Part shown: positions 41,946 to 49,722 of the stretch, piece after piece
How positions within the stretch are numbered: the first letter of the stretch is position 1
How the letters are laid out: every line of letters starts with the position of its first letter
Assembly: GCF_014287775.1 (NCBI RefSeq)
Contig: NZ_JACOOZ010000003.1
Span: 186,001-250,000, forward strand
DNA: 64,000 bases
Reading direction: 5' to 3'
From: Eubacterium_G segne
GTDB lineage: Bacteria > Bacillota > Clostridia > Lachnospirales > Lachnospiraceae
The notes under the pieces: model-generated
What the model was told of the DNA's origin: nothing
Database searches by the model: none
What the model saw: only the letters and a program-made list of their open reading frames with translations
Made by a program: the position numbers and the translations under genes

Positions 41946-43247
41946 ATGGGACCCAGTGACATAGCTCTGCTATGCATATTATTTGTTTTATTGTTATTCT
42001 CGGCGTTTTTTTCATCAGCCGAAACTGCTCTTACTACATTTAATAAAGTAAGATTGAGAATGCTCGTTGATGACGGAAATAAGAAAGCTATTGTACTTGA
42101 TAAGGTACTTAGCAATTCCAGAAAGATGCTTAGCACTGTTTTGATAGGTAACAATATTGTTAATATTGCTGCTTCTTCTCTTACAACAGTTTTAGCCCAG
42201 CATATTTTTGATGTAAACATAGTTGTCAGCGTTTGCGTAGGCGTACTTACACTTGTCATCATTATTTTTGGTGAAATTATTCCCAAAACGGTAGCAACTC
42301 TTCATGCTGAGTCAATTGCATTATCTTATGCAAAGCCAATTAAATTTTTTATGTTTATTTTAACTCCGGTTATTTTTGTGCTGAATCTGTTTTCCAGCTT
42401 TCTGTTAAAAATATTCAGAGTTAACGTAAATTTAAATTCAGCAGCTATTACTGAAGATGAATTAAGAACCATTGTGGGGGTTAGTCAGGAAGAGGGTATT
42501 ATCGAAGATGATGAGTACGATATGATTAACAACGTTTTTGATTTCGGAGACACATGTGCTAAAGACATTATGATTCCTAAGGTTGATATAACCATGGTTC
42601 CTATTGATGTTTCATACGATGAACTTTTATCTGTTATTAAGTCAGATAAATTTACCCGTATACCTGTTTATAAAGATGATACAGATAATATTGTGGGAAT
42701 TATCAACATTAAAGATATGCTTATAAATGAAGTAAACCGTGTAAATTTTGATGTTAATAAATTAATGCGTGAACCTTATTATACTCACGAAAAAGAAGAG
42801 CTTAATGACCTTCTTATAGAAATGAGAAATAATGAGCCCGGAATGTGTATTGTTTTAGATGAATATGGTCAGGCTGAGGGCCTTATTACATTAGAAGATA
42901 TTGTGGAAGAAATCATAGGTGATATCCACGATGAGTTCGACCAGGCTGAGGAGCTTGCTGTCAGACAAATTGGTGAACATGAATACATTGTTGAAGGCTC
43001 AATTAATTTAGATGATTTCAATGACGAATTGGGTACTAATATAGATTCAGAAGATTATGAATCTCTCGGTGGACTTATTATTGAACACTTAGACCGCCTA
43101 CCAAACAAAGGTGACAGTGTGAAAATTGATAACTGCAAACTTACAGTTATCAAAATGGATGATAAACGAATTGATTTGGTTAAGGTCAAAATTGACCATG
43201 AAGATGACACTCCATCTGATGAGGTTAATTCAGAATCTGACAAATAG
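41946..43247 (+). CDS. CNNM/CorC (hemolysin C) family membrane protein
   Basis: A 433-residue protein with domains in order: a DUF21 transmembrane domain (about 1-185, three or more helices, SAFFSSAETALTTFNKVRL and FGEIIPKTVATLHAE motifs), two CBS domains (about 205-330, DIMIPKVDITMVPID and CIVLDEYGQAEGLITLEDIVEEIIG) and a C-terminal CorC/HlyC domain (about 345-425). The family is tied to magnesium or cobalt transport and resistance; the older name hemolysin is probably misleading. Its charged tail (DHEDDTPSDEVNSESDK) is variable. AAGGAG precedes the ATG. It is monocistronic with its own promoter and terminator. Confidence 0.93.
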   Translation: MGPSDIALLCILFVLLLFSAFFSSAETALTTFNKVRLRMLVDDGNKKAIVLDKVLSNSRKMLSTVLIGNNIVNIAASSLTTVLAQHIFDVNIVVSVCVGVLTLVIIIFGEIIPKTVATLHAESIALSYAKPIKFFMFILTPVIFVLNLFSSFLLKIFRVNVNLNSAAITEDELRTIVGVSQEEGIIEDDEYDMINNVFDFGDTCAKDIMIPKVDITMVPIDVSYDELLSVIKSDKFTRIPVYKDDTDNIVGIINIKDMLINEVNRVNFDVNKLMREPYYTHEKEELNDLLIEMRNNEPGMCIVLDEYGQAEGLITLEDIVEEIIGDIHDEFDQAEELAVRQIGEHEYIVEGSINLDDFNDELGTNIDSEDYESLGGLIIEHLDRLPNKGDSVKIDNCKLTVIKMDDKRIDLVKVKIDHEDDTPSDEVNSESDK

Positions 43248-43301
43248 TTTTGTGGGATATATATAAACGCCCCGTAAGGTATCGATAAATAAATACGAAA
43301 C

Positions 43302-43347
43302 ATTCCCGTAGATTGTATTATGTATGATATAATTTACGGGATTTTTT
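43302..43347 (+). terminator. Terminator after the CNNM/CorC-type gene
   Basis: ATTCCCGTAGATT pairs imperfectly with AATTTACGGGAT (43331-43342), followed by TTTTTT. Confidence 0.7.
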
Positions 43348-43516
43348 ATTTCAATATTTTTAGTAATTTTTGGATTTTAATAATTCTTTTATTCTTTTTT
43401 TGAATTTATGTGATGCGAGCAGTTGGATTTTAATTTTTATTATATCCATATTCTAGTCATCCCTATTCCAGTCATTTCCATATCTCACCATCTCATCTGC
43501 TTCTTAAATATAACTA
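43348..43516. other. AT-rich gap with no gene seen
   Basis: No open frame with a ribosome binding site was found. Short imperfect direct repeats are present (ATTCTAGTCATCCCT and ATTCCAGTCATTTCC at about 43450-43480, and GGATTTTAAT twice), with no recognisable function. Confidence 0.5.
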
Positions 43517-43564
43517 TCAAAAAAGCAGAACTTCAATGTTTTCTTTCGACATAAAGTTCTGCTT
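43517..43564 (-). terminator. Terminator after the DUF2085 gene
   Basis: AAGCAGAACTT (43523-43533) and AAGTTCTGCTT (43554-43564) are perfectly complementary. Six T residues follow on the minus strand. Confidence 0.75.
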
Positions 43565-43582
43565 ATACTTTAATACGATATT

Positions 43583-43960
43583 TTATAACTGCGAGTATCT
43601 CCATTTTCTTCCAATATCAACCCCTATATTAAAGCAATACGCTGTAGATATCATAAACAACATCATTAAGCCTATTCCAAATAATATGCCCGTAATCAAG
43701 CGCTTAGTGTTATTACTTTCATACTTTGTTTTTGCCTGTATCAAACCATCTGTTACAAGTGGAATTAATAAAACAAAAAACACCCATATAGGTAAATTTT
43801 TCAAAAAGAAATATCCTATAGGAGTTACTATAATTCCTATAAGTTCACCTGTACACCTTGCGCATATTGGAAACTGTTTTCCATGAAAGAAAAATGAACG
43901 TTCAGGTCTTTGATGGCATCCAAATATGATGGGTAGCCATTTACATAACCATCTTTTCAT
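43583..43960 (-). CDS. DUF2085 family membrane protein
   Basis: A 125-residue protein with the DUF2085 signature CHQRPERSFFFHGKQFPICARC, in which a Cys-His pair and CxxC could bind metal, followed by three membrane helices (about 38-55, 58-72 and 90-108). The function of the family is unknown. The gene starts 9 bases after the zinc-ribbon membrane protein and is followed by a strong terminator, so the two form a small operon. Confidence 0.85.
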   Translation of the reverse strand: MKRWLCKWLPIIFGCHQRPERSFFFHGKQFPICARCTGELIGIIVTPIGYFFLKNLPIWVFFVLLIPLVTDGLIQAKTKYESNNTKRLITGILFGIGLMMLFMISTAYCFNIGVDIGRKWRYSQL

Positions 43961-43969
43961 GCCACATTC

Positions 43970-44305
43970 CTAAAATCCTGTAACACTTGATGAAGCACCA
44001 TACATTCCTGCTCCTACGCCTGCTACAATCACTATAATGTAGAATAATATTGAAATACCTACGCTAACTAAAGCACCAATTCCTGCGGCTTTAGCTGTTT
44101 TTGGCTTGGTGTCCTTCCACACAAGGAATAAAATCAAACCTGCTAAAGGAATACAACATCCCAGTAGCCCCCAGCCTATTCCTCCATTATCAGATACATA
44201 TGGTGTGCCATAATCATTATTATGCGTGTTCTTTGTATCTCCTCCACAATATGGGCATTCAACTGCATTGTCATTAATTTCTTTTCCACAATGGTTACAA
44301 TACAT
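43970..44305 (-). CDS. Zinc-ribbon membrane protein
   Basis: A 111-residue protein with an N-terminal zinc ribbon (MYCNHCGKEINDNAVECPYC, CxxC-14-CxxC at residues 3-6 and 17-20), a short linker and two or three membrane helices (about 43-62 and 73-103). These are common in Firmicutes, with no specific known role. AGGAGG precedes the ATG. It is first of a two-gene operon with the DUF2085 protein. Confidence 0.8.
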   Translation of the reverse strand: MYCNHCGKEINDNAVECPYCGGDTKNTHNNDYGTPYVSDNGGIGWGLLGCCIPLAGLILFLVWKDTKPKTAKAAGIGALVSVGISILFYIIVIVAGVGAGMYGASSSVTGF

Positions 44306-44349
44306 TTTTTCGTCCTCCTATCCTTTGTTATTAAATATATTACCGTTTG

Positions 44350-44378
44350 ATTATAACAATTCATTTATGTAATTTCAA
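44350..44378 (-). promoter_or_regulatory. Promoter of the zinc-ribbon/DUF2085 operon
   Basis: Minus-strand TTGAAA (44373-44378), 17 bases, TATAAT (44350-44355). Confidence 0.7.
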
Positions 44379-44414
44379 TACAAATGGCACATTTTGTCAT
44401 TTTTCTGCCTTAAG

Positions 44415-44470
44415 CACAAAAAATCCCACAAAATGTAGTATGTTTGCACAAACCAACATTTGTGGGATAA
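44415..44470 (-). terminator. Terminator after pyrBI
   Basis: TCCCACAAAATGT (44424-44436) pairs with ACATTTGTGGGA (44456-44467). TTTTTTG follows on the minus strand. Confidence 0.8.
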
Positions 44471-44516
44471 AATCCATATTAATTAAAATTTCAATATAAA
44501 TCACAAGCTCTTAAAT

Positions 44517-44957
44517 TTACAGTTTTTCCCAAAGTTTGCCCTGCTTTTCTTCACAGTATTGGCAACTGTATAAACCATTCTTTTTGTCTGTTAGTACAAA
44601 AACATGGTCTAACTCCTGCTCAATAGATGTAATGCATCTTGGGTTTTTGCAATGTAATACATTAACAATCTTCTTTGGTAGCTTAAGATCTCTTTTTTCC
44701 ACTAATTTACCGTCAGTGATAATATCAACTGTGATATTATGATCAATAAATCCTAATATATCAAAATCCACAATATCTAAGGGACCTTCTACTTTAATTA
44801 TGTCTTTAACTCCCATTTTTTTACTTCTGGCATTTTTAATAATAGCAACCTGGCAATCTAATTTTTCCAAATTAAGATAATGATATATAGCCATTGCCCT
44901 TCCTGCCTGAATATGGTCTAAAACAAAGCCATTTGTTATTTCATCTATATTTAGCAT
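44517..44957 (-). CDS. pyrI: Aspartate carbamoyltransferase regulatory subunit
   Basis: Nucleotide-binding regulatory chain of class B aspartate transcarbamoylase, 146 residues. The N-terminal allosteric domain reads GFVLDHIQAGRAMAIYHYL. The C-terminal zinc domain has four Cys ligands at 103, 108, 132 and 135 (HCKNPRC and SCQYC), which make the contact with PyrB. Its presence implies CTP/ATP control of the enzyme. It begins one base after the pyrB stop codon, so the two are translationally coupled, and a strong terminator follows. Confidence 0.97.
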   Translation of the reverse strand: MLNIDEITNGFVLDHIQAGRAMAIYHYLNLEKLDCQVAIIKNARSKKMGVKDIIKVEGPLDIVDFDILGFIDHNITVDIITDGKLVEKRDLKLPKKIVNVLHCKNPRCITSIEQELDHVFVLTDKKNGLYSCQYCEEKQGKLWEKL

Positions 44958-44958
44958 A

Positions 44959-45873
44959 TTATACTTCCACCTCCAACAATGTCAAAATAAGTGCCATTCT
45001 CACATACACACCAAACTGTGCCTGCTTAAAGTACACAGCCCTTGGATCATCATCTACTTCAACAGCAATTTCATTAACTCTTGGCAGTGGATGCAAAATC
45101 AGCATATCATCTTTTGCTGATTTTAGTTTCTTTTTGTCCAAAATAAAGCTATCTTTAAGTCTTATATAATCCTCTTCATTAAAGAATCTTTCCCTTTGAA
45201 CCCTTGTCATATAAAGCAAATCAAGCCCACCAATTACATCTTCAAGTCTTGACACCTCTTCATACTGAGCTCCTGCTTCTTTTATATTTTCAATGATATA
45301 TCCCGGAACCTTAAGCTCCGCCGGTGAAATAAGGACAAATTTTACATTATCATATCTAAGCAATGCGTTAATAAGCGAATGCACTGTTCTTCCAAATTTC
45401 AAGTCACCACACAATCCAATTGTAATATTATCAAGTCTACCCTTAAGGGTTCTTATTGTCATTAAATCCGTCAAAGTCTGGGTAGGATGCTGATGTCCTC
45501 CATCCCCTGCGTTAATAACAGGAATACCTGATTTTTTAGCTGCAACTAAGGCTGCACCTTCCTTCGGGTGTCTCATGGCACATATGTCTGCATAACATGA
45601 TATAATTCGTATGGTGTCTGAAACGCTCTCCCCTTTAGATGCGGAGCTTGATGATGCCTCGGAAAATCCCAAAACACTTCCGCCTAAATTAAGCATAGCT
45701 GCCTCAAAGCTTAGTCTTGTTCTTGTGCTAGGCTCATAAAAAAGAGTGGCAAGTTTCTTTCCTTTGCAACACTCTTTGTATTTTTGAGGATTCTTTTCAA
45801 TATCGCCGGCTAAATTTAATAACTTATCCAACTCTTCTACAGTAAAATCCAATGGACTAATTAAATGTCTCAT
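44959..45873 (-). CDS. pyrB: Aspartate carbamoyltransferase catalytic subunit
   Basis: Joins carbamoyl phosphate and aspartate in pyrimidine synthesis, 304 residues from the ATG at 45873 (MRHLISPLDFTVEEL), chosen because GGAGG lies 5 bases upstream. A start 12 bases earlier would place this site inside the gene. Carbamoyl-phosphate contacts are FYEPSTRTRLSFEAAM and the later HPTQTLTDLMTI. The aspartate site is in LHPLPRVNEI. It is followed by pyrI. I see no PyrR-type attenuator in the short leader. Confidence 0.97.
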   Translation of the reverse strand: MRHLISPLDFTVEELDKLLNLAGDIEKNPQKYKECCKGKKLATLFYEPSTRTRLSFEAAMLNLGGSVLGFSEASSSSASKGESVSDTIRIISCYADICAMRHPKEGAALVAAKKSGIPVINAGDGGHQHPTQTLTDLMTIRTLKGRLDNITIGLCGDLKFGRTVHSLINALLRYDNVKFVLISPAELKVPGYIIENIKEAGAQYEEVSRLEDVIGGLDLLYMTRVQRERFFNEEDYIRLKDSFILDKKKLKSAKDDMLILHPLPRVNEIAVEVDDDPRAVYFKQAQFGVYVRMALILTLLEVEV

Positions 45874-45909
45874 TTCACCCTCCATTCATATGTATTTTTT
45901 GCTAATAAG

Positions 45910-45938
45910 ATAATACATTATTGAGGTGTAATATTCAA
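45910..45938 (-). promoter_or_regulatory. pyrBI promoter
   Basis: Minus-strand TTGAAT (45933-45938), 17 bases, TATTAT (45910-45915); leader about 30 bases, too short for an attenuator. Confidence 0.6.
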
Positions 45939-46011
45939 GGGTATTTACTTATTTTTTTTCACTATTTATTTAATATTTTTGAATTTATAAATATTACATT
46001 TTCCGGTAATC

Positions 46012-46020
46012 TGGTATACT
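46012..46020 (+). promoter_or_regulatory. Promoter of the purine nucleoside phosphorylase gene (extended -10)
   Basis: TGG followed by TATACT forms an extended -10; a weak -35 (TTACAT, 45994-45999) lies 15 bases upstream. The leader would be about 85 bases. Confidence 0.45.
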
Positions 46021-46111
46021 ATTATAAACAAATAATTTTTATGGCAGTGTTTTTCCTTAATTGCTTAGTGATAACGGAAAATCGCGCCACATTACAGATA
46101 GGAGCAAATTT

Positions 46112-46936
46112 ATGACACCACAATATTATAAAGAATTGGAAAAATATTTAAGTTGCGTTAAGACAAAGATAGATTTTAAGCCTGATGTTGCAATTGTTTT
46201 AGGCTCAGGTCTTAACAAACTGGCAAAAAAAATCAATGTAAAGGAAACTATTAGTTACTCAGATATTGACGGATTTCCCATAAGCACCAATAAAATGCAC
46301 GCAGGAGCTTTTATTTTCGGATATTTAGGTGACGTTCCGGTAGTCGCTATGAACGGAAGAATCCACTACTATGAAGGTTATTCCATGAATCAGGTTGTTT
46401 CACCTATTCGTCTTATGAAACTAATGGGTGCAAAAAAGCTTATTCTATCTAACGCCGCCGGTGGAATTAGCGACAACTTAAATGTAGGGGATTTAATGAT
46501 GATTACAGACCATATTTCATCTTTTGTACCATCTCCTTTAATTGGACCTAACATAGATGAACTCGGCACCCGTTTCCCTGATATGACCAGCGTATATGAC
46601 AGTGAAATATGCAAAAAAATAAAAAACATAGCAAAGGAAAACAATATTGACTTAAAAGCAGGTGCATATCTCCAGACAACCGGACCTAACTACGAAACAC
46701 CGGCTGAAATTAATATGTACAAACTTCTCGGAGCTGACGCTGTTGGTATGAGTACCGTATGTGAAGCCATTGCCGCCGTTCATTGCGGATTTAAAGTATG
46801 TGGAATAAGCTGTATCACCAACAAAGCTGCAGGAATAACCGGAGAGCCTTTAAGTGATGAAGAAGTGGGCGTTGCTGCCTCTAAAGCATCTGATAAGTTT
46901 TGTCTTTTAATTGAAGAACTGGTAAAAAGAATATAA
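46112..46936 (+). CDS. Purine-nucleoside phosphorylase
   Basis: Splits inosine or guanosine with phosphate to base and ribose 1-phosphate, 274 residues from the ATG at 46112 (MTPQYYKELEKYLSC), which has AGGAG 7 bases upstream. A longer frame upstream lacks a site. It belongs to the trimeric PNP/MTAP family: IVLGSGLNKLAKKI, GRIHYYEGYSMNQVVSPIRL, LSNAAGGISDNLNVGDLM and the base-binding YETPAEINMYKLLGADAVGM. The stop codon lies about 5 bases from the 3' end of the convergent RNase P RNA gene, and no separate terminator is seen on this strand. Confidence 0.93.
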   Translation: MTPQYYKELEKYLSCVKTKIDFKPDVAIVLGSGLNKLAKKINVKETISYSDIDGFPISTNKMHAGAFIFGYLGDVPVVAMNGRIHYYEGYSMNQVVSPIRLMKLMGAKKLILSNAAGGISDNLNVGDLMMITDHISSFVPSPLIGPNIDELGTRFPDMTSVYDSEICKKIKNIAKENNIDLKAGAYLQTTGPNYETPAEINMYKLLGADAVGMSTVCEAIAAVHCGFKVCGISCITNKAAGITGEPLSDEEVGVAASKASDKFCLLIEELVKRI

Positions 46937-46941
46937 AAAAA

Positions 46942-47286
46942 TGCGAGCAAGACTGTAAGCCGGGTTATGTCTTGGATAATCATCTATCTAGACTTATTGT
47001 TGCCAACAAGTTCAAGCAACCTACCCGAAAGCTGGCGGGCCACCATATGCTTTCTGCTCGGTCTTGCTTCGGATGGGGTTTACATTGACCTTTGATGTTA
47101 CCACCAAAGCGGTAGTCTCTTACACTGCCATTTCATCCTTACCTAAAAAGGCGGTTTTATTTCTGTTGCACTTTCCTGGGAGTCACCTCCACCGGCCGTT
47201 AGCCGGCATCCTGCCCTGCGAAGCCCGGACTTTCCTCTCCTGCGTCCTTTCGGCAATAGCAGCAGCGATTATCTGTCTTACTCACA
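46942..47286 (-). ncRNA. rnpB: RNase P RNA, bacterial
   Basis: On the minus strand the RNA runs from TGTGAGTAAGAC (47286 downward) to GTCTTGCTCGCA (ending 46942). These two ends pair over 12 bases as helix P1. The universal core segment AGGAAAGTCCGGGCT lies at about 47221-47240, followed by GCAGGGCAGG and GCCGGCTAACGGCCGG. The 3' core AACCCGGCTTACAG precedes P1. A run of seven T (46935-46941) serves as terminator. It processes the 5' ends of tRNAs together with RnpA. Exact ends are within a few bases. Confidence 0.95.
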
Positions 47287-47378
47287 ATTATTTAAACTAA
47301 CATAAACTTATTAAATTTTCAAGTATATAAGTTTCGATTTTTCATACTTCCACCTTTTCCTGCAAAATTTCACCTGCA

Positions 47379-49034
47379 CTATACCGGGAATATACTTCCA
47401 CCAACAAACTCCCTAAGTAAAGAATTTTTAGGAATATTTTCCTTTGGCACTGCCAAAACATAATCTAAAAACTTAAGAAGTCGCTTCGCCTCAAAATACT
47501 GCTCTGAATCCTTTGGTACGCTAAATAATGCCGGTTCTGCATATGTTTTTATAACTGACAACTCATAAACCATGGCAGAATTATATATGGCATCTGCACT
47601 TTCCTGATATGGGAAAATATTTTTTTCTTCTCCCCTTCTAACCCTCTTCCACATTTCAATGGTTCCTTCTGCTGAAGTTCCACGGGTTCTTACATCCCTT
47701 ACAATTCGTCTCAATAATCTCCAGTCTGATGTGGCAATTCTATTATGCTCATCGACATTAAGCGGTGTCAGGGCACTTACATAAATTTTGTATTTTTTGT
47801 CACTTGGAAGGCTGTATGAAACTGCATCGTTAAGGCAATGTATTCCCTCAATTATCAGCACATCATCTTCCCCTAACTGAAGATATTTGCCATCAAAAAC
47901 TCTTTTCCCCACAACAAAGTCAAAATCCGGTAATTCTACCCTTTTACCTGCCAAAAGCTGTGTCATCTGTTCATTGAAAAATTCAATATCTACAGCCTCT
48001 ACCACCTCGTAGTCTAACTTTCCATCTTCATCTACAGGCGTATCCTCTCTATTGACAAAATAGCTATCCATTGGTATCGGATGAGGTTTTAATCCCTGAG
48101 CTATGAGCTGAACTGCAAGCCGGTGAGAAAATGAGGTTTTACCTGATGATGAAGGACCTGCAATCATAATAACCTTTACATCTTTTCGCTTAGCTATGTC
48201 CGATGCAATATCGGCGATTTTCTTTTCCTGAATTGCTTCCTGCACCAGCATAATATTATTAATTTCACCACTGGTAATTTTATCGTTTATCTGACCGATA
48301 GTTGAAACCCCCAGCATCTTTGCCCACGAAGTAGTTTCCTTAAGCGTATTGTAAACCTTATTCTGGGGCTTAAATTCCGGAACTTCCTTTGGATTTTCTT
48401 TTGTTGGAAGTTGCAATACAAAACCTTCATCATAAGGAATCAAATCAAAGTATTTAAGACATCCTGTAGAATATGCCATATATCCATAGAAATAGTCCTC
48501 AAAGCCTTCCATTTTGTAAACATTTACAGTTGAAGCTCTCCTGTACTTAAGAAGATGTTCCTTATCCTTCATGCCGTATCTTCCAAACTTTTCAATGGCC
48601 TTAGTCACTGATACAACCTCTTTTGTAATTAAAATATCACGTTTTACAAGAGCATTCATTTCTTCTTTAACCTGTTTAACAAATGCATTGTCTACTTTAA
48701 TGCCTCCACCCACTGCACAGTAATAGCCTTTGCTTACAGAATGTTCAACAGATATTTTTCCTACATTTGACCTTCCTGCCACCTTATAAAATGCCTTTAG
48801 CATCATAAAAGTAACACTTCTTTTGTAACATTCGCTGCCAATGTGACTGGCTGTTGTTATAAATTTTATTATACAGTTTTCCGTTAAAACATTAGACAGC
48901 TCACTTAATTTGCCGTTACACACAGCTAAAATTATGTCATTTTCGTAAAACTTTTTAAAATCCTTTGCTATTTCATAAATTGTTGTTCCATCTTCATATT
49001 CATATGATACATTTCCTATGTTTACACTAATCAT
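47379..49034 (-). CDS. Nucleoside kinase with N-terminal TGS/ThrRS-like domains (uridine kinase-like)
   Basis: A 551-residue fusion. Residues 1-60 form a TGS domain (YEYEDGTTIYEIAKDF), about 60-210 a threonyl-tRNA synthetase second-additional-domain-like region, and about 280-551 a P-loop kinase related to uridine kinase/phosphoribulokinase. The kinase has Walker A IAGPSSSGKTSFSHRLA (about 289-305), MDSYFVNREDTPVDEDGKLD and IIEGIHCLND. Nucleoside phosphorylation is expected from the kinase domain, but the reason for the synthetase-derived part is not known. Fusions of this form are widespread in Clostridia. It overlaps trmK by 8 bases, so the two are probably coupled. Confidence 0.9.
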   Translation of the reverse strand: MISVNIGNVSYEYEDGTTIYEIAKDFKKFYENDIILAVCNGKLSELSNVLTENCIIKFITTASHIGSECYKRSVTFMMLKAFYKVAGRSNVGKISVEHSVSKGYYCAVGGGIKVDNAFVKQVKEEMNALVKRDILITKEVVSVTKAIEKFGRYGMKDKEHLLKYRRASTVNVYKMEGFEDYFYGYMAYSTGCLKYFDLIPYDEGFVLQLPTKENPKEVPEFKPQNKVYNTLKETTSWAKMLGVSTIGQINDKITSGEINNIMLVQEAIQEKKIADIASDIAKRKDVKVIMIAGPSSSGKTSFSHRLAVQLIAQGLKPHPIPMDSYFVNREDTPVDEDGKLDYEVVEAVDIEFFNEQMTQLLAGKRVELPDFDFVVGKRVFDGKYLQLGEDDVLIIEGIHCLNDAVSYSLPSDKKYKIYVSALTPLNVDEHNRIATSDWRLLRRIVRDVRTRGTSAEGTIEMWKRVRRGEEKNIFPYQESADAIYNSAMVYELSVIKTYAEPALFSVPKDSEQYFEAKRLLKFLDYVLAVPKENIPKNSLLREFVGGSIFPV

Positions 49035-49707
49035 ATATCCTGTACGCCTCCCTGTTTAAATAAATTATATTTTCAACTTCCTGCATATTATCACTTTTAT
49101 TTGCTTTCATTTTTTCAAAGATCTCTGCAAATTTTAAATATTCTTTTTCTAAATACCCTTTTAAAACCAAATCTTTATTGTCTAATAGTATTTTTCCATA
49201 TTTCAACTCCACATCACTATACATATGGAGTTTTTCGTCATTTTTTAATGCTTTTATAATCGTGTAATATTTTCCACTGTCTATCAGCATTTTTTCATCA
49301 ATTATTTCCCAGTTATTTTCAAGGAGATACTTTCTTACTAAGTCAACCCTTCTGTGGGGAGACAAAACCAGTTCATTTATGCCTTTTATGTTTTTTCCAC
49401 GACTTAATATATCTACAATCAAATCTCCACCCATTCCGGAAATAATTGCCCCGTCTACCATATTGTCCTTTAGTTTTTCCATTCCATTTGACTGGATAGT
49501 TTCTATCTTGTCGCTAAGACCATGAATCGCAATATTTTTGTCTGCTATTTTTAGAGGACCTTCATTAATATCCATGGCATAAACCTTACTGCAAATAGAA
49601 TTTTCTACTAAATATATAGGCACATACCCATGGTCTGTACCTATATCTGCGACTTTTTTTCCTTTAGTAACCATACCGGCCACTGCTTTTAATCTTTCTG
49701 AAATCAT
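49027..49707 (-). CDS. trmK: tRNA (adenine-22-N1)-methyltransferase TrmK
   Basis: SAM-dependent methyltransferase for A22 in tRNA, 226 residues. The Rossmann motif is VADIGTDHGYVPIYLV (about 19-34), the acidic SAM residue is in YAMDINEGPL, and the catalytic segment is IISGMGGDLIVDIL, characteristic of TrmK. LVLSPHRRVDLVRKYL is another conserved stretch. It starts 15 bases after dnaG. In many relatives rpoD lies between dnaG and trmK; here it does not. Confidence 0.93.
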   Translation of the reverse strand: MISERLKAVAGMVTKGKKVADIGTDHGYVPIYLVENSICSKVYAMDINEGPLKIADKNIAIHGLSDKIETIQSNGMEKLKDNMVDGAIISGMGGDLIVDILSRGKNIKGINELVLSPHRRVDLVRKYLLENNWEIIDEKMLIDSGKYYTIIKALKNDEKLHMYSDVELKYGKILLDNKDLVLKGYLEKEYLKFAEIFEKMKANKSDNMQEVENIIYLNREAYRIYD

Positions 49708-49722
49708 ATATTAACCACTCAT

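Noticed and set aside
47064..47300. A 78-codon plus-strand frame
   Set aside because: It lies within RNase P RNA on the opposite strand.
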